21,591 nt of DNA from Flagellimonas_B algarum (lineage in GTDB: Bacteria; Bacteroidota; Bacteroidia; Flavobacteriales; Flavobacteriaceae). Below the pieces are notes generated by a model. It saw only the letters and a list, made by a program, of their open reading frames with translations, had not been told where the DNA came from and did no database searches. Shown in pieces: positions 15,097 through 21,591 of the stretch. A program made the translations under genes and the position numbers. Numbering within the stretch: the stretch's first letter is position 1; each line of letters opens with the position of its first letter. The stretch is from positions 1 through 21,591 of the forward strand of contig NZ_JBEVTG010000006.1 in assembly GCF_040513375.1 (NCBI RefSeq), read 5' to 3'.

Positions 15097-15732
15097 GTGA
15101 CTTTTTTAAAACGCCTGTTTCTTATTCTTATAAATCAAGGAAGGAAGTCATTGGGGAAAGACGACCCTTACAAGGGGTATACTGACGAAGAATTGGTACA
15201 AAAGGTGGTAGCGACCAATAACACATTGCTTTTCGGTGTGTTATATGACCGTTATGCCAAAATGGTCTACAACAAGTGTTACGGATTCGCCCGATCGCAA
15301 GACGAGGCCGAAGACCTGACGCAGGATGTATTCTTGCAATTATTCATCAAATTGGCCTCTTTTAAGGGCAGGTCTAAGTTTTCGACTTGGCTGTATTCGT
15401 TTACGTATAATTTTTGTGTCAATTACGTCAACCGGAACAAGCAGCGCAAGATGAGTGATAAATCGATACCTGTGGATGATGCCGAATACCGTTTGGCCGA
15501 TGAAGTGCCTGATGAAAGCATCTATGAACTGAAGGCAAACCGTTTGGAGTTGGCATTGACCGAAATCGGTGCGGAAGACAAGTCCATTTTATTGTTGAAG
15601 TACCAAGATGGGGCTTCGATCAAGGAGTTGTGCGAGTTATTGGATATCGGCGAAAGTGCGGTAAAGATGCGATTGAAGCGGGCAAAATCGAAATTATTGG
15701 AAGTCTATAATAATACGGTGATAGATGGCTAA
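15097..15732 (+). CDS. ECF-like sigma-70 family RNA polymerase sigma factor
   Basis: Region 2 is clear (FGVLYDRYAKMVYNKCYGF, DEAEDLTQDVFLQLF, FSTWLYSFTYNFCVNYVNR), and so is region 4 (LLLKYQDGASIKELCELL, IGESAVKMRLKRAKSKL). The layout is that of a small extracytoplasmic-function-type sigma factor that directs RNA polymerase to a specific promoter set. The N-terminal part of the frame contains no ATG. In-frame TTG at 15052, GTG at 15097 and TTG at 15151 are possible. GTG 15097 is a compromise; TTG 15151 has a good AAGGAAG upstream and starts nearer the conserved DDPYKGYTDEEL. The stop overlaps the start of a 63-aa gene by 8 bp. No recognisable anti-sigma gene is adjacent. Confidence 0.9.
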   Translation: MTFLKRLFLILINQGRKSLGKDDPYKGYTDEELVQKVVATNNTLLFGVLYDRYAKMVYNKCYGFARSQDEAEDLTQDVFLQLFIKLASFKGRSKFSTWLYSFTYNFCVNYVNRNKQRKMSDKSIPVDDAEYRLADEVPDESIYELKANRLELALTEIGAEDKSILLLKYQDGASIKELCELLDIGESAVKMRLKRAKSKLLEVYNNTVIDG

Positions 15733-15916
15733 GGAGTTTGACAATCCGTTCAAGCAATTGAACACCAACTTACGGGAAGTACCTGCCGAAATGCGGCAGC
15801 GCGTCATGAACGATGTGGCCATCGCCAAATTGATTTTGGATATGTCGATTTTGGTGACCTCCAACTATGCGTCCTTGTTGGCCGGACTTTTCCGCACAAA
15901 CAAAAGAAACCACTAA
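15725..15916 (+). CDS. Small protein translationally coupled to the sigma factor
   Basis: The 63-residue frame starts with ATG at 15725 inside the last codons of the sigma-factor gene, an overlap typical of coupled, functionally linked products. The sequence is a hydrophilic N-terminal half (KEFDNPFKQLNTNL, VPAEMRQRVMNDV) followed by a helical segment with hydrophobic residues (AIAKLILDMSILVTSNYASLLAGLF). No zinc-binding anti-sigma motif (HxxxCxxC) and no long membrane segment are present. It may be a partner or modulator of the sigma factor, but this rests on position only. No function is known to me. Confidence 0.75.
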   Translation: MAKEFDNPFKQLNTNLREVPAEMRQRVMNDVAIAKLILDMSILVTSNYASLLAGLFRTNKRNH

Positions 15917-15940
15917 CCCATAATAAAAAACATTCCGATC

Positions 15941-16756
15941 ATGGAAGAATACAAACGTGTTTTAGAAGAAAGTCTCAATGACATCATGACGAGCTTCGTC
16001 CAATTGCTACCCAAGATCGTCTTGGGTATCTTGGGGTTGTTGCTCGCCTGGTTGGTAATCAAGATCATCTTGTTCATTGTCAAGAAAATCATGAAAGCGG
16101 CCAAATTGGATCGTTTGTCCGAAAAGTTGACCGCGTCAAAACCATTGGGTGACCAGGAAGTCAAGATCGACTTGATCAAGTTGATCTTGGCCGTCGTCAA
16201 AGGATTGTTGGTCTTGTTGTTCACCATCATTATTGCCCAAGTGCTGGGTTTACATGCAATTTCAGACGGTATCATGGCGATTTTTGCCTACCTGCCGACC
16301 TTGTTCAGTGCCATATTGATCTTGGCAGGGGGGCTGTACTTGGCGAACATTGTAAAGAAAGCGACTTTGGCCTTATTCGAATCCATGGGCATCGGGGGGT
16401 CAAAATTCATCAGTGGTACTTTATTTTATCTGATCGCCTTCTTTATTTCGATTACGGCCTTGAACCAAGCCGGTATCGATACCGAGATCATTACGAGCAA
16501 CTTTACGATCATTCTTGGGGCCTTCCTTTTCGCGATTGCCCTAGGTTTTGGATTGGGTTCGAAAGAGGTGTTTTCAGATACCCTGAAAATGTTCTACGCG
16601 CGAAAGACCTTTATGGTGGGTGATGAAATCAGTTTCGGTAAGCATCAAGGCACTATTGAGGCTATCGAAAACAACACCTTGACCTTAAAGACCCAAGACG
16701 GGAAGATCGTGGTACCCATCAACGATGTGGTATCCAAAGCGGTACGGATCAAGTAA
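15941..16756 (+). CDS. Short MscS-like mechanosensitive channel family protein
   Basis: The 271-residue membrane protein has about five hydrophobic segments: residues 20-48, 62-85, 92-116, 150-170 and 180-205. The pore-side sequence is AIALGFGLGSKEVFSDTLKMF. A short MscS beta-domain follows (TFMVGDEISFGKHQGTIEAIE and LKTQDGKIVVPINDVVSKAV). It ends right after this domain and lacks the alpha/beta C-terminal cage of canonical MscS, making it shorter than full MscS channels. Such proteins are thought to open on membrane tension to release solutes. The gene starts 24 nt after the sigma-linked 63-aa gene, and a terminator follows at 16762. Confidence 0.88.
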   Translation: MEEYKRVLEESLNDIMTSFVQLLPKIVLGILGLLLAWLVIKIILFIVKKIMKAAKLDRLSEKLTASKPLGDQEVKIDLIKLILAVVKGLLVLLFTIIIAQVLGLHAISDGIMAIFAYLPTLFSAILILAGGLYLANIVKKATLALFESMGIGGSKFISGTLFYLIAFFISITALNQAGIDTEIITSNFTIILGAFLFAIALGFGLGSKEVFSDTLKMFYARKTFMVGDEISFGKHQGTIEAIENNTLTLKTQDGKIVVPINDVVSKAVRIK

Positions 16757-16761
16757 AAAAG

Positions 16762-16786
16762 AAAAGCGCCCGGAGGCGCTTTTTTT
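16762..16786. terminator. Bidirectional intrinsic terminator
   Basis: AAAAGCGCC (16762-16770) pairs with GGCGCTTTT (16775-16783) around CGGA. It is flanked by T on the right for the plus strand and A on the left (T on the minus strand). It therefore stops both the channel gene and the convergent OmpA gene, whose stop is at 16786-16788. Confidence 0.9.
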
Positions 16787-18753
16787 TATTTGGACTCGGC
16801 CAGGGCCTGTCCCTTGATTTGGATAACCGGGAATTCGGTCCTCCGGTTCAATTCCAGTTCTTCTGGCGAACAGTCTTGTTTGCTGGTGCATTCGTTGATC
16901 GGTTTGCGCTTTCCGAACCCTTTGTAGGAAAGGATGTGGTGTTTGGGTACGCCGTTGGCGATCAAATACTCATAGGTCGATTTCGCCCTTCGTTCCGATA
17001 GCTCATCGTTGTAGGTGTGACTTCCCACCGGGTCGGTGTGTGCTTCGAGACGGATGATCATATCAGGGTAGGTTTCCGTCATCAATTTGACCACCTTGTT
17101 GAGCTCTGCTGCCGCGTCGGGCCTAATATCACTCTTGTTGAAATCAAAATAGATCTTGTTCAAACCAGCCAAAAGTTTAACGTCAAGCACCGGTTCCAGT
17201 TGTATATCCTGCTGGATCAATTTGGTACTTCTCTTGGTGCCTTGGGTACTGAAGAATACATTCTTTTTTGGGTGGGTTTTACGATAGGCCTCGATCATAT
17301 AGTTCCGTTTCCTATCGATCAGCATTTTGTAATTCCCGTTTTCATCCGTAGTGGTCTCGGCCACCAACGAGCCGTTTGATTGATCGAACAAAGCAATGCG
17401 GACACTATCTAAGGGTTGTAGGTTAATAGCATCGGTAACCGTGCCGTTGACGGTCAGCGAGGGTACGAATTGAAACTTGTAGATGTCATCACTCCCTTTT
17501 CCACCATCGCGGTTCGAACTGACGTAGCCATCAATGCCGTTTTCAAGGGCGTAGTATCCGAAATCGTCTTTATCACTATTCAAAGGTTTCCCTAAATTGA
17601 TGACATCCTTGATTTTTCCATCTTCATCGATGATCGTCCCGAAAACGTCCAATTGTCCGAATCCGACATGACCGTCCGAAGAAAAGAACAGCTGGCCTTC
17701 GTTATTGATAAAAGGGAACATTTCATTACCAGCCGTATTAACGATCGGTCCTGCGTTGATAGGTTGTCCGATACCTCCGCGCGGGTGGATTTTGGCATAG
17801 TAGATATCCGTGCCCCCAAATCCTCCTGGCCGATCCGAAGCGAAATAAATCAAGGTTCGGTTCGAATTGACCGTGGCATGTCCGGTCGAATAGTGATCGG
17901 CATTGGTCTTCAGGTTACGCGTAACTTTCCACTTACCGTCAACGTACTCTGCCTTGAAGATTTTCAGATTGCTCAAGTTTTCGATCTGGTTTTCCTCCTT
18001 CTTGGTATAGAAATTCTCTTTGTTCTCGAAATAGTTGTTACGGGTAAAATAGACGATGGTATCGTTCTTATAATCGGTAGAGAATACCAAGGAGCTTTCA
18101 TGGAACTTTGAATTGATCTCACCCGGGAATTTTTTAGGCGAGGCTGACCTGTTGGTCGGATCGATCATGTAGATGTCGAGCCAAGGTTCATTGTTCCAAT
18201 CATAGCGTTCGTCAGAATCTTTTGAAAGCCGGGCCGAGCTGAAATACAGCTTTCCGTTGTGCATGAAACCACCGAAATCGCTGAATTCAGAGTTGAAATG
18301 CACAGGTTCCAAAAAGTAGCGTTCGTTGCTGTTGAAAACGACGGATGCCAAATTGCCATCCTTCAAGAACTGCTTGACGCGTGAATCGTTTTTGTTCAAC
18401 TTCTTGTATTTCTTCAACCAGCCCAATGCCTCTTTTTGATCGCCGGCACTTTTGAGGGCCATGGCGTACTTGAAATAAAAGGTCGAAGGCGTACCTGGTT
18501 CGTTGATGAACCTTTTGAAGTACGGTAAGGCTTTTTGATGATCGCGCAGCAACAAGTAGCATTCAGCAAGACGCTGATAAGCATGTACCTTGTTGAAATC
18601 GGCTACCACCAATTGCTCATACATCGGTATCGCTTTGGCATAGGCGAACTTACTGAAAAGCTCATCGGCTTTCTTTTGTAGGCTCTGTTGCCCGATTGCC
18701 AGCGAAAAACTAAGACTTAGGGCAAGGCCCAAGAGTAATTTCTTCGTGTTCAT
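16786..18753 (-). CDS. OmpA-family protein with TPR and PD40 domains (PorE-like)
   Basis: The 655-residue protein has a signal peptide (about residues 1-22) and then TPR-like helical repeats at about 25-130 (YAKAIPMYEQL, KALPYFKRFI, EALGWLKKYKKL). PD40/WD40-like beta-propeller repeats cover about 150-430 (GKLYFSSAR, RTLIYFASDRPGGFGGTDIYY, GQLFFSSDGHVGFGQLDVF). A transthyretin-like module lies near 435-510 (VNGTVTDAINLQPLDSVRI) and a C-terminal OmpA peptidoglycan-binding domain at about 545-650 (IYFDFNKSDIRPDAAAEL, LEAHTDPVGSHTYNDELS, ERRAKSTYEYL). This is the architecture of flavobacterial OmpA proteins linked to type 9 secretion and PorP/SprF. It anchors an outer-membrane complex to the cell wall. 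It lies 27 nt after the PorP/SprF gene, in one operon. Confidence 0.95.
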   Translation of the reverse strand: MNTKKLLLGLALSLSFSLAIGQQSLQKKADELFSKFAYAKAIPMYEQLVVADFNKVHAYQRLAECYLLLRDHQKALPYFKRFINEPGTPSTFYFKYAMALKSAGDQKEALGWLKKYKKLNKNDSRVKQFLKDGNLASVVFNSNERYFLEPVHFNSEFSDFGGFMHNGKLYFSSARLSKDSDERYDWNNEPWLDIYMIDPTNRSASPKKFPGEINSKFHESSLVFSTDYKNDTIVYFTRNNYFENKENFYTKKEENQIENLSNLKIFKAEYVDGKWKVTRNLKTNADHYSTGHATVNSNRTLIYFASDRPGGFGGTDIYYAKIHPRGGIGQPINAGPIVNTAGNEMFPFINNEGQLFFSSDGHVGFGQLDVFGTIIDEDGKIKDVINLGKPLNSDKDDFGYYALENGIDGYVSSNRDGGKGSDDIYKFQFVPSLTVNGTVTDAINLQPLDSVRIALFDQSNGSLVAETTTDENGNYKMLIDRKRNYMIEAYRKTHPKKNVFFSTQGTKRSTKLIQQDIQLEPVLDVKLLAGLNKIYFDFNKSDIRPDAAAELNKVVKLMTETYPDMIIRLEAHTDPVGSHTYNDELSERRAKSTYEYLIANGVPKHHILSYKGFGKRKPINECTSKQDCSPEELELNRRTEFPVIQIKGQALAESK

Positions 18754-18780
18754 GAGGTCAAGTTTAGTAGTTGAGTGCTA

Positions 18781-19689
18781 TTAGAAATATCGTGGTGACT
18801 TGTAGAGATCCGTGCGTTTGTTCAATCGCGGTTCGAAAATCAAGATCACTTCATGGGTTCCACCAGTGTAGGGTCTGATCGTCGAAGTCGGTAGGTCATA
18901 TGCATATCCGATACGAATGTCCTTCGATACTTGATAGTCCATAAAGGCACCGAAATTCGATGCATCGTTGAAACGATAGGAAGCTCCAAGCCAAAACTTT
19001 TCATAAAACAGAAAACTCGAGGTCAAATCATAGGTGGCCGGTGCGCCATTGGTGAATTTGGTTATGAAACCCGGACGGAATTTGATGTCCAATGAAAGGT
19101 CCAAAACCAATCCCCCAACAGCATAATAGCTGTTTCGCTCCAAGGCTTCGAACTCATTATCATTCAAATCCGTATTCAAAATCCGTGGCGATGAAACCCC
19201 GGCATACCATCGGTTGGAACTTAGGTAAACCCCAGCCCCGAAATTCGGTTTCCAGCTATTGAAGTTCGAAGTAAAGAAAGGATCGTTGACATCCGGGTTA
19301 TCCAGTTTGTAGTTGGTGAAACCGGCTTTCAATCCGAAAGATAATTTGGTTTCAAAAGCCACTTGAACGGTATACGAGAAATCCCCATATACATAATTGG
19401 TATTTTCAAATCCCAATTGATCGGTGATGTACGACAGTCCTACACCGACTTTTTCATTTTTCAATGGGGTATGGAACGAGAAGGTGCTCGTAGTCGGATT
19501 CCCGTCAAGTCCGGCCCACTGGTTACGGTGTAAAGCCGTCAGGTTCATGGTTTCCCTACTACCTGCATAGGCCGGGTTCACCGAAATGGTGTTGAACATA
19601 TACTGTGTGAACTGTGGTAACTGCTGCGCGGATACCAAACCGGAAAACAGTAAGGCGATGAGTACTATATTTTGCTGTAGGTTCTTCAT
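18781..19689 (-). CDS. PorP/SprF family type IX secretion-associated outer-membrane protein
   Basis: The frame opens at 19773, but the ATG at 19689 is chosen because it begins a signal peptide (KNLQQNIVLIALLFSGLVSA) and the upstream residues are hydrophilic leader. The 302-residue beta-barrel protein starts with QLPQFTQYMFNTISVNPAYAGS, the well-known PorP/SprF N-terminus. Alternating barrel strands follow, ending in THEVILIFEPRL. In Flavobacterium, SprF is needed to deliver SprB; family members usually accompany type B T9SS cargo. Here the gene sits between such a cargo gene (20004-21591) and an OmpA gene, as expected. Confidence 0.95.
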   Translation of the reverse strand: MKNLQQNIVLIALLFSGLVSAQQLPQFTQYMFNTISVNPAYAGSRETMNLTALHRNQWAGLDGNPTTSTFSFHTPLKNEKVGVGLSYITDQLGFENTNYVYGDFSYTVQVAFETKLSFGLKAGFTNYKLDNPDVNDPFFTSNFNSWKPNFGAGVYLSSNRWYAGVSSPRILNTDLNDNEFEALERNSYYAVGGLVLDLSLDIKFRPGFITKFTNGAPATYDLTSSFLFYEKFWLGASYRFNDASNFGAFMDYQVSKDIRIGYAYDLPTSTIRPYTGGTHEVILIFEPRLNKRTDLYKSPRYF

Positions 19690-20003
19690 GGTCAGGGTTT
19701 TATGAAGATTATTAAACGCCTGAAAAAACAAACTACGGTTACAGGATCGTTCCTGTTCTTGTGAAGTATGCACTTTCAGTTGTATTGTGGTTCATTGTCA
19801 ATTCGTTTGAAATAAGATTGGGGTCTTATATACGAATACAAAGGAAGCCAATACCCCTAACTACCGATAATTTATCCGTTTAACGCAGGGCAAAATTCGA
19901 TGTCAGACACCAGATTCGTTGAAGTAATTATTTTCCCCGATGAACGAATGCCATAAAAAAAGCCGATCGTCTGATCGGCCTTTTGTTTACTGGGGTTCGG
20001 AGC
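19690..20003 (-). promoter_or_regulatory. Intergenic region before PorP/SprF: leader with hairpin, upstream terminator
   Basis: This 314-nt gap separates the T9SS cargo gene from the PorP/SprF start. It holds the cargo terminator at 19955-19981 and, within the likely 5' leader, a 6-bp inverted repeat ACAGGA-TCGT-TCCTGT at 19741-19756. No exact TAnnTTTG box was found, so the promoter is unplaced. No RNA gene or further ORF of note is seen. Confidence 0.5.
19955..19981 (-). terminator. Intrinsic terminator of the T9SS cargo gene
   Basis: On the minus strand GCCGATC (reading 19979-19973) pairs with GATCGGC (19968-19962) around four bases and is followed by seven T (19961-19955 on the minus strand). 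It lies about 20 nt after the cargo stop at 20004, so PorP/SprF is probably transcribed separately or by read-through. Confidence 0.85.
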
Positions 20004-21591
20004 TTATCTTGAACCTAGATAGATGTATCCGTTGATCGGTTCGAGGTTTTGTCCGGTTTCTTTATCCAAGATGGAAATGATGTAATAATAGGTTCCTGAA
20101 GGCAAGGTTCCGGAACTACCGAAGGAACCGTCAGGAGACGTACCTCCCCAATCGTTTCTATAATCGGCTTGTTCGAAGACTTTATCGCCCCATCGGTTGA
20201 AGACCATGACATCGAACTGGAACGCACAATATTCCACACCTGTAATCTCAAGGTAGTCGTTAATGCCGTCACCGTTAATGGTAATCGCATCATTGATCTC
20301 GATTTCACCACGATTACAAGGAACGCAATCACTGTTCACATTGATGGTGAATTCGGCAAAGTACTTACAGGGCCCTGTCTTAGCGCTATAGGCGATCAGA
20401 TAAACCCCGACTTCAAGATTTGCCGGATCGAATATGCTTTCGTTCAAGACGATATCCCCTTGTCGAATTTCAAAGATCCCTTCCTTACTGAAAGGTTCAG
20501 GCAAGTAATCACGAAGATCGATTGCCTCGTCTTCCACACAAATATCGATGGTGATCTCTTCCAATTGGTACTGGAGTACGAATACGGTCTGTTCGAACAC
20601 CGCGGTGTTTCCACAAGAATCCGTGACTTCCCATGTTCTCACGATCATATAATCGTCGGTATCCGGCAAAGACGTGATATCTTCCGAAAAGGTGACCTCG
20701 TAGTTACCACATCCACCGGTAAAGGTCAATTCAGGTACTTCAGGCAATTCGTCACCACACATGATGGTAATTTCCTCATCATAAGGTCCTGCCATGATCG
20801 GTCCGGTCGGCTCGATGGTGATCACCTGCGTGTGTGAATTGGTATTTCCTGCGCAATCGGTAACCGTCCATACCCGCGTCACCATGTACCCATCAGCACA
20901 ATTGGCATCGTTGGTCACGGTCTCTTCAAAAACCACTGCTACGTCTGGGTCGCAATTATCGGTGGCCGTCAATACCGCAGCTTCAGGAACTTCATTACAG
21001 GCTACGACCATATCTTCCGGCAAGGATTCGACAAATTCGGGTGCCGTGGTGTCTTGTACGGTAATCACCTGCACATGTTCTATGGGGTTTCCTGCGCAGT
21101 CGGCAGCCGTCCATGTGCGCGTGATGGTATATTCCGTTCCGCAAGCACTTTCATTGCTGATCTGCTCATCAAAAATGACGGTAATATTAGGGTCACAACT
21201 ATCCGTGGCCGTTAAGACATCGGCTGCAGGCACGGCATCACAAGAAACAACGGCATCTGCAGGTAGGGCCTCGACAAAGGTCGGGGCAATAGTATCCACC
21301 ACGGTGATGACCTGGGTGTGTACCCTGACGTTTCCAACACAATCGGTGATGGTCCAGGTCCTGGTCAAGACATAGTCTAGCGCACATCCGTCGTCTTGTC
21401 CGACGATATCCTCGGTGAAGTCCACACTAATCGCACACGAACTGGTTGAGGTGATTTCGAAAGGATCCGGCAACGTATCACAAGCTTCTAACGTAATGTC
21501 TTCAGGCCAGCCTTCGTTGCCATCGTTATCGATGATGTTGACGGTCGCGGTATCGTTCGCCAGGATGTATACCAAGCTGGTCGAGATATCG
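20004..21591 (-). CDS. Large T9SS type B cargo/adhesin, C-terminal part (runs off right edge)
   Basis: The frame is open through the right edge; TTG at 21575 is internal, so the N-terminus is outside the window. The visible part begins with the end of a Calx-beta-like domain (DTATVNIIDNDG). HYR-like immunoglobulin repeats follow, with paired cysteines (SCDAVP, TDSCDPN, TWTAADCAGN, HVQVITV). About four units are seen, two of them 81 residues long. A cysteine-containing linker leads to the C-terminal domain INGDGINDYLEITGVEYC, VMVFNRWGDKVFEQ, DWGG and GTYYYIISILD, ending in GYIYLGSR. This is the gliding-motility-associated (type B, CHU_C/TIGR04131-like) T9SS sorting domain. The protein is therefore exported by T9SS, likely to the surface, like SprB. 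PorP/SprF and OmpA genes follow downstream. Confidence 0.95.
   Translation of the reverse strand, partial: DISTSLVYILANDTATVNIIDNDGNEGWPEDITLEACDTLPDPFEITSTSSCAISVDFTEDIVGQDDGCALDYVLTRTWTITDCVGNVRVHTQVITVVDTIAPTFVEALPADAVVSCDAVPAADVLTATDSCDPNITVIFDEQISNESACGTEYTITRTWTAADCAGNPIEHVQVITVQDTTAPEFVESLPEDMVVACNEVPEAAVLTATDNCDPDVAVVFEETVTNDANCADGYMVTRVWTVTDCAGNTNSHTQVITIEPTGPIMAGPYDEEITIMCGDELPEVPELTFTGGCGNYEVTFSEDITSLPDTDDYMIVRTWEVTDSCGNTAVFEQTVFVLQYQLEEITIDICVEDEAIDLRDYLPEPFSKEGIFEIRQGDIVLNESIFDPANLEVGVYLIAYSAKTGPCKYFAEFTINVNSDCVPCNRGEIEINDAITINGDGINDYLEITGVEYCAFQFDVMVFNRWGDKVFEQADYRNDWGGTSPDGSFGSSGTLPSGTYYYIISILDKETGQNLEPINGYIYLGSR
20811..21296 (-). repeat. HYR-like 81-residue repeats, two clear units
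   Basis: Two consecutive units of 243 bp (21296-21054 and 21053-20811) start with DTIAPTF and DTTAPEF and share TATDxCDP, TRTWT/TRVWT, DCAGN and HxQVIT. More diverged units flank them on both sides (about 21490-21297 and 20810-20560). Base-level identity is moderate, unlike the near-perfect 147-bp array at the left end of the window, so this array is older. Confidence 0.85.

Noticed and set aside
20169..21375. Long plus-strand frames (20169-20837, 20794-21375) opposite the adhesin
   Set aside because: They arise from the repetitive coding of the minus-strand adhesin and show serine/threonine/valine runs without domains.

Overview
The window reads as chromosomal DNA of a member of the Bacteroidota, most likely a marine Flavobacteriaceae of moderate GC. 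The evidence is of several kinds. The proteins include a T9SS type B (gliding-motility-associated) C-terminal sorting domain, a PorP/SprF-type outer-membrane protein, a TPR/PD40/OmpA protein, several carboxypeptidase-D-regulatory-domain (transthyretin-like) exported proteins and lipoproteins with acidic residues after the lipobox cysteine. Candidate promoters match the Bacteroidota TAnnTTTG -7 box, and several gene starts lack an obvious Shine-Dalgarno sequence. No rRNA, tRNA, CRISPR array, insertion sequence or integrase is visible.

Layout. (1) 1-2297, minus: the N-terminal 765 codons of a very large secreted, repeat-bearing surface protein that runs off the left edge, with a nearly perfect 147-bp (49-residue) tandem array. 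(2) 2540-7007, plus: two tandem paralogous transthyretin-like exported proteins, a DUF6702-type protein and an M1 metallopeptidase, closed by an intrinsic terminator. (3) 7089-8607, plus: a lipoprotein with two CxC motifs, a TatA-type translocase subunit and a PAP2 phosphatase. The phosphatase overlaps a minus-strand O-methyltransferase (8570-9211) tail to tail. (4) 9257-10999, plus: a GNAT acetyltransferase and kynureninase, convergent with an AraC-type regulator (10988-11848, minus). That regulator is divergent from an MFS (YbjJ-like) transporter (12027-13172). (5) 13173-15013, minus: a lipoprotein and a carboxypeptidase-regulatory-domain protein, overlapping by ATGA. (6) 15097-16756, plus: an ECF-like sigma factor without an ATG start, an overlapping 63-aa protein and a short MscS-like channel, ending at a bidirectional terminator. 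(7) 16786 to the right edge, minus: an OmpA-family protein, a PorP/SprF protein and the C-terminal part of a large adhesin with HYR-like repeats and a type B T9SS sorting domain.

Region 7 is the most coherent system: a T9SS type B cargo with the PorP/SprF and OmpA/PorE-like partners that such cargos use for export and surface anchoring, comparable to SprB-SprF of gliding flavobacteria. Region 1 encodes a second large surface protein. Region 2 looks like a conserved flavobacterial envelope module of unknown purpose. The sigma factor/63-aa protein pair in region 6 is the best candidate for an undescribed regulatory unit. Much of the rest is ordinary housekeeping. I found no convincing defence, mobile or biosynthetic system.
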